Source of the DNA: a virus
DNA: 29,095 nt
IMG/VR virus record: IMGVR_UViG_3300036944_000899
Coordinates: 1 to 29,095 of that record
Reading direction: 5' to 3' (one strand)
In this document: positions 12,204 to 18,721 of the stretch, piece by piece
Position numbering within the stretch: the first letter of the stretch is position 1
Layout: each line of letters opens with the position of its first letter
The notes under the pieces: model-generated
Seen by the model: only the letters and a program-made list of their open reading frames with translations
Databases searched by the model: none
What the model was told of the DNA's origin: nothing
Translations under genes and position numbers: made by a program

Positions 12204-12425
12204 TTATATTTCTTTGTCCAAAGCATCATCAAAAAACTTAATGACTTGTCTTGCTCGCCATTGTGGGCAGGTGGCTACTTCCTTAAAAGCTAGATCACCT
12301 GGTGTCCAATTACCTTCGATCATACATTTTCTATTTCTACAAACACCATGCACAAGTCTGTTACAATCAGTATCTGGAAGCATATCTTTGAGAGCGACAT
12401 ACAACTTAAATTCTAGAGGTGTCAC
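12204..12425 (-). CDS. Hypothetical Cys-containing protein (73 aa), GTG start
   Basis: The start is GTG at 12425, overlapping the TGA stop of the upstream gene as GTGA. The protein contains CNRLVHGVCRNRKC and a later ATC, a possible four-cysteine metal site. The N terminus is hydrophobic/helical (LEFKLYVALKDML). No family is recognised. Confidence 0.6.
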   Translation of the reverse strand: MTPLEFKLYVALKDMLPDTDCNRLVHGVCRNRKCMIEGNWTPGDLAFKEVATCPQWRARQVIKFFDDALDKEI

Positions 12426-13525
12426 TTAATCACCTTTAGAATTACGATGTTCTCGTTGATTCGGCCATTCGGCCTCCGAGCTTTAGTCTTCATCTCACCC
12501 ATGAATTTCCTCAGACCAATCTTACCAGTTGAGAGAAGCTTCGCGACCTGTTCTTCAGGTTTACGGAGCGTCTTGTACTCAGATTCTTCTTGATCGAAAC
12601 CAATAAGAGTTGTCCCCTTGACACTAATACCCGCTGGTCCGGCGGCATTATAAACGGCCAGCTGCTTATATTTAGTGTTGTAGACCCACAGCTGCTGCGC
12701 ACCAATCATCTCGATTGGGTTGACAGAAACGATCTTCAGAGGCTTAAATTCTTTCTGGTACTTAAGACGCTTGATGACATCAACGGCCAGCTTCTCTTTC
12801 TTCTTACGAGGCTTCCGTTCTTTCGATACCTTACGGTTAGAGCCGTAGCGCTCGATGTCAGAGAACCATTCGTTGAAGAACTTCTTCAGACGTGCGCGAT
12901 CAGACCCATAGGCTTCCGTCACCTGAGCGTCGCGCTCGTTGAGCTCATCAAGTTTTGGTTGGTAATAAGCAGCGATCATGTTAGTGATCTGCGAAGAGAC
13001 TTCATTCTTTTGTAGGAAGTCGTACATCGAGAATTTTTCTTTGTTGGCAAAGAAGTTGTCAAGAGCATCCTCAAGGTCGGCGATAAGCTGCTCACCTTTC
13101 TCTTTGATGCGTTCCTGGATGTTGGGTGGTTTCTTCTTCGCCTTGACAGCGTCAGGGTCCTTGAGACCGGCACCCTTCTGAATGGCTGTTTGAATGCGTT
13201 CTTTGAAGCGAACAACGGTGTCTTTAGGAAGCTTCGTTCCATTCAGAGCGATCTTAGACAGCCAGTAAACGACCGAAGGAATGGCGTTGAAGTTAACACG
13301 CCTGACTGCCTGGATTTCGGCTTTCGTATAACCTTCACGAGCCATAAAGTCGAGAAGCCACACTTTACCCTTCTCAGGGTCTTGAGTGTAGTTGTACCAA
13401 GTTAGAGTGGGGTGAAGTTGAGAGTCAGTAATTTTACCAGTAAAGATCGGCTCTGCACCGTAGAAGGCATCGGTTTGTGTTCCGGAAGCTCTACGTGCGC
13501 GTTTCTTTTTGATGCCGCGAGGCAT
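12422..13525 (-). CDS. Conserved unknown protein (367 aa), early operon lead gene
   Basis: The N terminus is very basic (MPRGIKKKRARRASG). A helical region (WLLDFMAREGYTKAEIQAV) follows, then a Lys-rich middle and a C-terminal beta-rich domain (QLWVYNTKYKQLAVYNAAG, GISVKGTTLIGFDQEES). Similar large unknowns lie near replication genes in T4-like cyanophages. A virion or nucleic-acid role is possible because of the basic N terminus, but I cannot assign a function. It has a clear early promoter (13552-13580) and GGAG before its ATG. Confidence 0.75.
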   Translation of the reverse strand: MPRGIKKKRARRASGTQTDAFYGAEPIFTGKITDSQLHPTLTWYNYTQDPEKGKVWLLDFMAREGYTKAEIQAVRRVNFNAIPSVVYWLSKIALNGTKLPKDTVVRFKERIQTAIQKGAGLKDPDAVKAKKKPPNIQERIKEKGEQLIADLEDALDNFFANKEKFSMYDFLQKNEVSSQITNMIAAYYQPKLDELNERDAQVTEAYGSDRARLKKFFNEWFSDIERYGSNRKVSKERKPRKKKEKLAVDVIKRLKYQKEFKPLKIVSVNPIEMIGAQQLWVYNTKYKQLAVYNAAGPAGISVKGTTLIGFDQEESEYKTLRKPEEQVAKLLSTGKIGLRKFMGEMKTKARRPNGRINENIVILKVIK

Positions 13526-13551
13526 GGGTGGTCTCCTTCATCTGAGCCTTC

Positions 13552-13580
13552 AGTATACTACGTCCGGCCACAGAAAGCAA
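13552..13580 (-). promoter_or_regulatory. Sigma70-like early promoter
   Basis: TTGCTT (13575-13580), 17-nt spacer, TATACT (13552-13557) on the minus strand, 26 nt above the ATG at 13525. A T-run and a second TTGC precede the -35 (TTTTTTGCTTGCTT), matching the promoters at 7028 and 26555. Confidence 0.82.
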
Positions 13581-13594
13581 GCAAAAAATGTTCT

Positions 13595-14524
13595 TTATTT
13601 CAGAGAGTTTAGTAGTGATTGCCATTTATAGATAACATTAGTCCAAGAGTAACGAGTATCCGCGAAAGACTTGATGTATCTCAATAATGGTGTCATATCA
13701 TTCTGGCGAATGTTCTCAATAGCATAAGCGAGCGTATGAGCGAACACTTGTGCATGTTCATTAGGATTCTGATTACCATCATACATTACCGTCAATCCAC
13801 CGGAAGTCTCCGGCAAAGCTGCTAGATTAGGATGGACACACAAGCAACCGGCAGACATAGCTTCTGCGAGCGCAATACAAAATGTTTCCTGCCAGATAGA
13901 TGGATAAGCAAAGATATGTGCTTTCTCAAGAGCTCCTCTTACAACACTGTTTGGTTGGAATCCATGATAGTTGATTCCGGGATGCTGTCGGCAACGCTCA
14001 AAGAGCTCTTCATACGGAGCGTCTCTCTCTGGCCAACCGTAGATGTTGAAGCTTGAGAAAACATCAAGTTCGATCTGTCCATCAAACTGTTTATACAGAT
14101 GCTCAAAAACCGGTACTAGAATCTCAAGGCCGCGATGTGGTGTACTGGTGTAGATAAGACGAATCTTATCGGTAGGTTTCATCTTTAGATTGAGTGGTTC
14201 AATGCCATTGGCGATTACTGTAGACTTGTCATCCCAAGGAACACCAAGCTGGTTACGATAAGATTCGTATTGCCAGTTTGAACAAAACACCAGTTTCGAG
14301 AAACGGTTGCGACTTAGGTCTGACTTGAGATGCTGGACTTCAGGATCACCGGCAAGGTCATGTAGGTGAAGAATTCTCTTATGACGTTTCTTAAGTTCGC
14401 GCACTCGACTTGTGATCAGCTGCACGCCTTCAAACTCTTCAGGACTGATTCTTTCGAGTAGGCCACGTGTCACCAGTTCGGTGCCACCATTGGCGTTTTG
14501 GTTGAGCTCATTCAGTTCCATCAT
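13595..14524 (-). CDS. Glycosyltransferase family 4 (GT-B), 309 aa
   Basis: The N-terminal segment NANGGTELVTRGL is the acceptor-side glycine-rich loop. The C-terminal nucleotide-sugar half carries GIEPLNLKM, IYTSTPHRGLEIL and the donor-binding stretch ending in FAYPSIWQETFCIALAEAMSAGCLCV (E-x7-E motif of GT4). It lacks the full first beta-alpha unit and so is shorter than typical 350-400 aa GT4 enzymes. Likely roles are glycosylation of phage DNA bases or of virion or host surface glycans. It has an ATGA overlap with the upstream gene. Confidence 0.83.
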   Translation of the reverse strand: MMELNELNQNANGGTELVTRGLLERISPEEFEGVQLITSRVRELKKRHKRILHLHDLAGDPEVQHLKSDLSRNRFSKLVFCSNWQYESYRNQLGVPWDDKSTVIANGIEPLNLKMKPTDKIRLIYTSTPHRGLEILVPVFEHLYKQFDGQIELDVFSSFNIYGWPERDAPYEELFERCRQHPGINYHGFQPNSVVRGALEKAHIFAYPSIWQETFCIALAEAMSAGCLCVHPNLAALPETSGGLTVMYDGNQNPNEHAQVFAHTLAYAIENIRQNDMTPLLRYIKSFADTRYSWTNVIYKWQSLLNSLK

Positions 14525-14769
14525 TTGTCCAACACTTTATCTTCGATGGGACATCCATCATCTCGCCAATATTGAAGTTCAACACCCAAAGCGTTCATAA
14601 CATCTTTCGGAGAGGCAGCGGCATTGGTATAAAAGAATTCCACACCTTTATCCGTCAACAGATAATCACATTTTCCTGTGGGATCTGCTTCAGCTAGACC
14701 CAACAGTTCAAACAGTTCAGCAAAGAGTTTGTTGGTAAAGAATTGCGGAATAGGAAATTCTTGGGTCAT
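14521..14769 (-). CDS. Hypothetical protein (82 aa)
   Basis: The gene is coupled at both ends: its ATG at 14769 overlaps the SH3-fold gene by 4 nt and its TGA overlaps the glycosyltransferase start. The product has a helical N terminus (FFTNKLFAELFELLG), a short aromatic strand (GVEFFYTN) and an acidic tail. No family is recognised. Tight coupling suggests it is translated with the glycosyltransferase. Confidence 0.65.
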   Translation of the reverse strand: MTQEFPIPQFFTNKLFAELFELLGLAEADPTGKCDYLLTDKGVEFFYTNAAASPKDVMNALGVELQYWRDDGCPIEDKVLDK

Positions 14770-15056
14770 ACTTCAACTCGCAGGGCTGGTTCAAAGCTGA
14801 TAACCGAATCGACTCTAAAGCTACGCCAAGCTTGTTTTTCAAGATCAAAACAAACCACAGTGTCTTCATTTACCTTGGTATCAGGTTTAAGAGCATCATC
14901 GGGTATTTGCTTCTCAGGAATAAGCGAGTGGTGAAGAGTAGCTGGCATTCGACGGACAGAACCGTCTACTTTAGTGAAGACTACTGTGCATGGACCTTTA
15001 GTCAACTGGTTGATAAAGTTCTCGCGAGGTGTTTCTGTTTTAGGTCTGATTTTCAT
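14766..15056 (-). CDS. SH3/Sm-like beta-barrel phage protein (WYL_2 / DUF2693 type)
   Basis: The sequence KGPCTVVFTKVDGSVRRMPATL followed by a variable loop and VVCFDLEKQAWRSFRVDSVISF matches the small SH3-beta-barrel proteins widespread in T4-like phages (PF10902 type). The final WRSFR-DSV strand is diagnostic. The function is unknown; nucleic-acid or protein binding is typical of the fold. The length of 96 aa is normal. Confidence 0.78.
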   Translation of the reverse strand: MKIRPKTETPRENFINQLTKGPCTVVFTKVDGSVRRMPATLHHSLIPEKQIPDDALKPDTKVNEDTVVCFDLEKQAWRSFRVDSVISFEPALRVEV

Positions 15057-15057
15057 A

Positions 15058-15279
15058 TTAATAACTTTCTTTCAGTTGTTCAAAACCACCAATGTATTCT
15101 TCATTACAAGTGATGGCTGGAAATGTTCTAGCTGAAGGAAACTTCTTCACGAATTCCTCCATCGTGTAATCAAGATCAAGTGTCTTAACTTCAAAGTCGG
15201 CTTTCCGCATTAGCAGGAAGCTCTTAGCTTCTTGGCAGAACCGACAGTTGTTCTTAGACCAGATAACGTACTTACGCAT
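15058..15279 (-). CDS. grx: Glutaredoxin
   Basis: This thioredoxin-fold thiol reductase has active site NCRFC (CxxC, residues about 12-15), cis-Pro segment TFPAITCNEEYIGGF and the final helix start, all standard for phage glutaredoxins of about 75-85 aa. It can supply electrons to ribonucleotide reductase; the window also encodes NrdJ (21752-23617), although class II enzymes usually pair with thioredoxin. Two adjacent ATGs exist; 15279 has better spacing from GGAG than 15282, which overlaps the upstream TAA. Confidence 0.9.
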   Translation of the reverse strand: MRKYVIWSKNNCRFCQEAKSFLLMRKADFEVKTLDLDYTMEEFVKKFPSARTFPAITCNEEYIGGFEQLKESY

Positions 15280-15281
15280 CA

Positions 15282-15704
15282 TTACTCCATAAATTCAGTC
15301 ACACCACCCATAATAAGGCGCTTGACTGGTATTTTCAATTTGTTTGCTTTGTTTATCATGTCCTGAGTGCCACGACCACCATTAAAGGCGAGACACAAAT
15401 CAGGGATTGGAATTTTAGTTGCCATACGAGCGTTCCGTTTTATCGGAGAGGCTTTACCGTACTTGTCGTATTCTTCTTGCGTGACTGGCATAGGGTCTGG
15501 TGTTATACAATAGACCTTAGCGAATTTCAATGCCACGGTATCGACGCCTGGTGCAGCACCAGAGCGGATAGTGTGTTCCCAGTATCTAAGACTACTGTCG
15601 GTCCTTTGGTTCTCAATTAAAGTATTATAAATGCCATCATGAACAAAACGGCATTCATCTTCTTTTAAACCAAAGTCCCGACCACCACATACCAAAAGTA
15701 TCAT
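15282..15704 (-). CDS. YspA/SLOG-family nucleotide-binding protein (DUF2493-like)
   Basis: The N terminus ILLVCGGRDF, central SGAAPGVDTVALKFA and C-terminal LCLAFNGGRGTQDMINKA are the Rossmann-like SLOG superfamily signatures of the YspA/cpYpsA group. SLOG proteins bind nucleotides or ADP-ribose-type ligands and can be linked to NAD or stress signalling and anti-phage systems; a phage copy could act on such a ligand. The ligand is not known from sequence. It lies in an operon with glutaredoxin (TAATG overlap). Confidence 0.8.
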   Translation of the reverse strand: MILLVCGGRDFGLKEDECRFVHDGIYNTLIENQRTDSSLRYWEHTIRSGAAPGVDTVALKFAKVYCITPDPMPVTQEEYDKYGKASPIKRNARMATKIPIPDLCLAFNGGRGTQDMINKANKLKIPVKRLIMGGVTEFME

Positions 15705-15721
15705 AACTAAGTCTACCGCTT

Positions 15722-16150
15722 TTATGCAACTTTGTCAAGTTGTTTTTTGACTACTTTGATCTTTGTACGCTTACCGTTGGTAATTGTTTTAAGACCGTGT
15801 TCACGATCAATTAGTTGATACTCAACTTTCGTTGGTTCAAATTCTGAAATTGCATCAAACACAGATTTAGGATCAAGTTTCGAACATGTATATACGTCGA
15901 GTTCACACAACGCTGGAGTGCATTCGTCCCAGACGTGCATCGCGATGTGACTTGTTTCGATGATTGTGACTGCTGTGAGTCCTTGATTACCAACCATCGG
16001 AGAATACACGCTGTATGGACCCATGAGGATCTTCATACCAATGCTATCTACAAGACGAGCCATCCACTCTTTAATGGATTCTGGATCTTTTGGTGGATTG
16101 TTTAATTCTGCCCTAATGATTAGGTGCTTGTGTTCGAGTACCTGTCCCAA
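15722..16150 (-). CDS. speD: S-adenosylmethionine decarboxylase-like protein (SpeD/SpeH family)
   Basis: The protein follows the small bacterial/archaeal AdoMet decarboxylase layout: HLIIRAEL, GPYSVYS, GLTAVTIIETSHIAMHVWDE and ELDVYTCS. The conserved Ser-His, the downstream His and the Cys of YTCS are present. In the classic proenzyme the bond cut to form pyruvoyl is Glu-Ser; here the residue before Ser is Thr (ETSH), so self-processing is uncertain. AdoMetDC supplies decarboxylated SAM for spermidine, and phage copies exist in T4-like cyanophages. I start at TTG 16150 (AAGGA upstream) because the promoter at 16191-16218 would be inside a longer ORF. Length is then 142 aa. Confidence 0.75.
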   Translation of the reverse strand: MGQVLEHKHLIIRAELNNPPKDPESIKEWMARLVDSIGMKILMGPYSVYSPMVGNQGLTAVTIIETSHIAMHVWDECTPALCELDVYTCSKLDPKSVFDAISEFEPTKVEYQLIDREHGLKTITNGKRTKIKVVKKQLDKVA

Positions 16151-16190
16151 TTCACGTAATTTCCTTCTAAGATTGTTAATAGAATAGTGT

Positions 16191-16218
16191 AGTATAGTGT
16201 ATGCACGACAGTTGTCAA
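16191..16218 (-). promoter_or_regulatory. Sigma70-type promoter upstream of speD-like gene
   Basis: TTGACA (16213-16218), 16-nt spacer, TATACT (16191-16196), minus strand. The -35 overlaps the stop codon of the homing endonuclease gene (16215). Its upstream 14 bases (AAAAAGGCTTGACA) are identical to those of the promoter at 54-82. Confidence 0.85.
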
Positions 16219-16631
16219 GCCTTTTTAGAAATAGATGCTCTGTGAAATTTACCTGAAATCCAGGAATTATACCACATAGGTGTACCATCAGCCAGTTTTT
16301 CTTCTAGAACATTAAACTGGAACTGAAGTTTGGCTTCTTGGTAGTTCGTTTCGCCGCGAGTCTGACAGAACCTGAGAATTGTTCTTTTAAAGGAATTTTG
16401 GCCGTAAATCTCAAGATCAGCGAGAAGGTCTTTTGAGGAACCATAGTAGGTTCCCCAATCTGATTCTTTGCGAAGCTTCTTACGCTTACCCTTTACAACC
16501 TTGTAACCAGCCTTGGTGAAATACTTACGTCCGAGATACTTCTTGCCGTTCTTTGTACATTCGATGAGGTAAACAAACCCGAACATGTTCTCGGGAACTT
16601 CTTCCACCTCTTTACCTTCAAATATCCACAT
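16215..16631 (-). CDS. GIY-YIG homing endonuclease-like protein (138 aa)
   Basis: FGFVYLIECTKNGKKYLGRKYF carries the GIY-YIG pair. It is followed by a basic stretch, then SDWGTYYGSSKDLLADL and the Glu in NYQEAKLQFQFNVL, and ends with MWYNSWISGKFHR. This type is frequent in T4-like phages as a free-standing nuclease. Two starts are possible: ATG 16631 or ATG 16586 (just before the GIY domain); a late motif abuts 16631, so late transcripts may use the inner start. The C-terminal residues SKKA are encoded by the promoter region of the next gene. Confidence 0.78.
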   Translation of the reverse strand: MWIFEGKEVEEVPENMFGFVYLIECTKNGKKYLGRKYFTKAGYKVVKGKRKKLRKESDWGTYYGSSKDLLADLEIYGQNSFKRTILRFCQTRGETNYQEAKLQFQFNVLEEKLADGTPMWYNSWISGKFHRASISKKA

Positions 16632-16633
16632 GT

Positions 16634-16640
16634 TATTTAT
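16634..16640 (-). promoter_or_regulatory. Late promoter motif abutting the homing endonuclease start
   Basis: ATAAATA on the minus strand ends 2 nt before the ATG at 16631, so a transcript initiated there would begin inside the first codons. It could therefore favour the internal ATG at 16586. It also overlaps the last codon and stop of the 16637-17017 gene. Confidence 0.4.
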
Positions 16641-17017
16641 CTACCTAATTTGAAACGAAACTTCTTTCCGTTGGTTTCCATTGAAGCGTGTTTAGCAGGT
16701 GGATGAAAATCTGGAAAGACTTTACCCATTACTTTATTTGCGTGTTGTATAAAACTACCTTCGTCGTGTTTCGTAACAACAGCTGTTCCGGTTGGAGAAC
16801 CTTTAGCATCTCTTCGTCTTGTGTGGATTTCAAAAGTTTTATCTTTTGGATTGTGATGAATTTGAACGAAGGGTTTACTGTCTGCTGTAGCTAAATCTGA
16901 TGACAATGCAGTAGCGTGTTCAATATCACTCTTATCAACAGTTGTGGTGGTAATTCGTGAACCCTTTGGGAATCCTCGGACCTTAGTAGCTTCTGTAAAC
17001 TCTTTAAAAGTTTTCAT
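16637..17017 (-). CDS. Hypothetical protein with capsid-targeting-like N terminus (126 aa)
   Basis: The N terminus MKTFKEFTEATK is very like the capsid-targeting sequence of T4 internal head proteins (MKTYQEFIAEA type), where the prohead protease cuts after the acidic residue. The remainder is basic and beta-rich (KTFEIHTRRRDAKGSP, NGKKFRFKLGR). I start at ATG 17017 (AGGA upstream; TAATG overlap with the protease gene). A packaged, injected role is inferred from the N terminus. Confidence 0.65.
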   Translation of the reverse strand: MKTFKEFTEATKVRGFPKGSRITTTTVDKSDIEHATALSSDLATADSKPFVQIHHNPKDKTFEIHTRRRDAKGSPTGTAVVTKHDEGSFIQHANKVMGKVFPDFHPPAKHASMETNGKKFRFKLGR

Positions 17018-17457
17018 TATTGATCCTCTACCCAATTATCTTTACCGGGTTTACTTGCGAGCATTTTACTAATCCACTCAAAGCGCCAGCCATAACCTCC
17101 GGCGTTCTTTACTCGTTGTGGATAATTTACATTGTTGTCCACCACATACCAGTGACCATCTTCTTCATTGAAAACTTTAGTGGCTAGGTGGTACTCTTTA
17201 ACTCTTGGGCTCGCATCATCTACAATTGCACAGAAACAGATAGCAACGTGTTCAGGTTTAATTCCACGTTCAATAAACATCTCTGCCATAGTCAAGGCAA
17301 AGCCATCGCAGTCATCTTTAAAGTTTCCTGGACCAGCTGCAATCTCTTTCTTCCAAGATTTCCAGTATTCAACCTTACCGAATACCTTCTCATCAGATTC
17401 ATAGCTGATCCGGCGTCTTACAATATCAAACACTTCATCAATGATCTTTAGTGACAT
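17017..17457 (-). CDS. BTLCP transglutaminase-like cysteine protease (146 aa)
   Basis: The order DDCDGFALTMAEMFIERG (catalytic Cys), EYHLATKVF (His) and WYVVDNN (Asp) is the bacterial transglutaminase-like cysteine proteinase (PF06035/BTLCP) triad. These enzymes are mostly proteobacterial; phage versions are uncommon. There is no signal peptide, so it acts in the cytoplasm, in the virion or after injection. It is flanked by candidate injected proteins in a late-expressed cluster, which suggests it may process virion or host proteins (inference). Confidence 0.8.
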   Translation of the reverse strand: MSLKIIDEVFDIVRRRISYESDEKVFGKVEYWKSWKKEIAAGPGNFKDDCDGFALTMAEMFIERGIKPEHVAICFCAIVDDASPRVKEYHLATKVFNEEDGHWYVVDNNVNYPQRVKNAGGYGWRFEWISKMLASKPGKDNWVEDQ

Positions 17458-17469
17458 TAAAGTCTCCTG

Positions 17470-17637
17470 TTAACAAAGTGGAGATGTTGGGGCGTCTTGG
17501 CAGAACTGACTATAACCGTCTGGTGCTGGAGAAGGTATACCAACCTCTTCAGTCGGCGGAACTGGCGCTGGTGTTACGACAGGCACTGATGAACAAGCTG
17601 CAGTCATCAAAGCTAATGCGATTATTAGAGTTCTCAT
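17470..17637 (-). CDS. Small proline-rich lipoprotein (55 aa), Rz1-like
   Basis: MRTLIIALALMTAACSS is a lipoprotein signal with lipobox T-A-A-C (Cys15). The mature peptide is only about 40 residues, rich in Pro (VTPAPVPPTEEV), with two further cysteines near the C terminus (QFC, PLC). Size, Pro content and lipidation resemble Rz1-type o-spanins, but a better o-spanin pairs with an i-spanin at 28.2-29.0 kb. It may be a second outer-membrane lipoprotein, for example for superinfection exclusion. The ATG overlaps the upstream TGA (ATGA). Confidence 0.65.
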   Translation of the reverse strand: MRTLIIALALMTAACSSVPVVTPAPVPPTEEVGIPSPAPDGYSQFCQDAPTSPLC

Positions 17638-18632
17638 TTCGTATTCCCTTTTAATTTCTGCGACATCTTAAAAAGAGCCAGTCGATTACCAGAATCTGTT
17701 TCATAATCTGGATGATTTCTATCTAATGCATTCTTTATTTGTTCAGGAGTAGTTCCTGGTCTAAGTTTGTGTTCAGGACCTTCAGCGTAGAACTTTCCAC
17801 GATCTACCTTGTAGATCACAGAACCATGTGGTTTCCCAGACATCTTCTGTGCTTCTTTTTCAGCCGCATCCATAAAGGCTGGATGATGTTCACCATAGCT
17901 GTTGTTCTTGTGGAAAATAGTATGTCCCTGAGTGTTTTGATATGGAACACGAAACTCGCGATATTTGTCAATACCATTCTTACGACCATACATTACAACG
18001 CCGCCGTATCTGACGTGTCCATGTAGGATTCTTAGAGTGTCTTTTTCTTCTTCATCATCCATATGATAGACATCTGTATGTGATGGATGCGTCATACAAG
18101 ATCCATCAAGTTGACCTCCCTCAGATCTAGATTCTGATCCATAAGCCCAAGAATGCCCAGTTGGGTGTTCTGGCGCCGATTCAGGGTTAGACATGCCAGC
18201 GACGTGAGCTCCACGTTGAACGACCAATTCGTGGTGTTCATCAGAATGCTGGATAACTGGATTGTATTTGTGACTCGATAGGTCACGATTTCTTGATGGG
18301 TCAGAATTAAAGCGATCGCGAATACTAGAATCCTTGATCATCTTTCCGAGTTTAGTGCGATTTTGTGGTTTTTTAGGGTCTGCAGGCGTCAATCCCTCAT
18401 GGTAGTCAGAATGTGAAATTTCTCTTCCAAGGTGCTGCTCAACCTCTTGATGCACTGGGCTTTTTTTAGACCCTGGATCAGCAATTGTGAGTTTCTTCTC
18501 GTCTGAGCCCTTTCCGAAGTAACGATCAGTCTGTTTTAGGACTTCTGGCTTTCTTCTTGAAGCAACATTCTGTGCAAGCTCTGCCTGCCAGTGCGTCAGA
18601 CCCTCACGAATAAACTGTTTGAATGTATACAT
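17634..18632 (-). CDS. Hypothetical 332-aa protein, capsid-targeting-like N terminus
   Basis: The start MYTFKQFIREGLTHW has the T-F-x-x-F motif and an I-x-E site (IRE) expected for a capsid-targeting sequence cut by a gp21-type protease. The central part is His/Ser-rich (LDGSCMTHPSHTDVYHM), followed by a domain with VRYGGVVMYGRKNGIDKYREFRVPYQN, which looks like a compact enzyme or toxin-like fold, but I do not recognise it. A mono-ADP-ribosyltransferase cannot be confirmed because the R-S-E motifs are absent. A late promoter (18655-18661) lies upstream. Likely packaged and injected. Confidence 0.65.
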   Translation of the reverse strand: MYTFKQFIREGLTHWQAELAQNVASRRKPEVLKQTDRYFGKGSDEKKLTIADPGSKKSPVHQEVEQHLGREISHSDYHEGLTPADPKKPQNRTKLGKMIKDSSIRDRFNSDPSRNRDLSSHKYNPVIQHSDEHHELVVQRGAHVAGMSNPESAPEHPTGHSWAYGSESRSEGGQLDGSCMTHPSHTDVYHMDDEEEKDTLRILHGHVRYGGVVMYGRKNGIDKYREFRVPYQNTQGHTIFHKNNSYGEHHPAFMDAAEKEAQKMSGKPHGSVIYKVDRGKFYAEGPEHKLRPGTTPEQIKNALDRNHPDYETDSGNRLALFKMSQKLKGNTK

Positions 18633-18654
18633 GACAGATTCCCGAATTACCCAT

Positions 18655-18661
18655 TATTTAT
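18655..18661 (-). promoter_or_regulatory. Late promoter motif (ATAAATA)
   Basis: ATAAATA on the minus strand lies in the intergenic gap, 22 nt above the ATG at 18632 and just after the hairpin at 18671-18700. It would drive the 16637-18632 cluster. Confidence 0.65.
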
Positions 18662-18670
18662 TTGAATGTG

Positions 18671-18700
18671 TGAACGCCCAGCTGTTACACTGGGCGTTCA
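18671..18700 (-). terminator. Perfect 11-bp inverted repeat, terminator-like
   Basis: TGAACGCCCAG and CTGGGCGTTCA pair perfectly around an 8-nt loop, right after the Pro-rich repeat gene on the minus strand. No U-run follows on the minus strand; on the plus strand a six-T run starts 9 nt beyond the stem. It is best seen as a 3'-end or processing hairpin for the 18722-20236 gene. Confidence 0.65.
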
Positions 18701-18721
18701 TTAATCTACTTTTTTAGAGCG

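Noticed and set aside
15722-16288. Longer 188-aa reading of the AdoMetDC-like gene
   Set aside because: It would place a TTGACA-N16-TATACT promoter inside the gene and overlap the homing endonuclease by about 70 bp; the family homology begins near HLIIRAEL.
17634-18632. Mono-ADP-ribosyltransferase call for the 332-aa protein
   Set aside because: T4 Alt-like proteins also have capsid-targeting N termini, but the R, S-T-S and E-x-E motifs are not found here.
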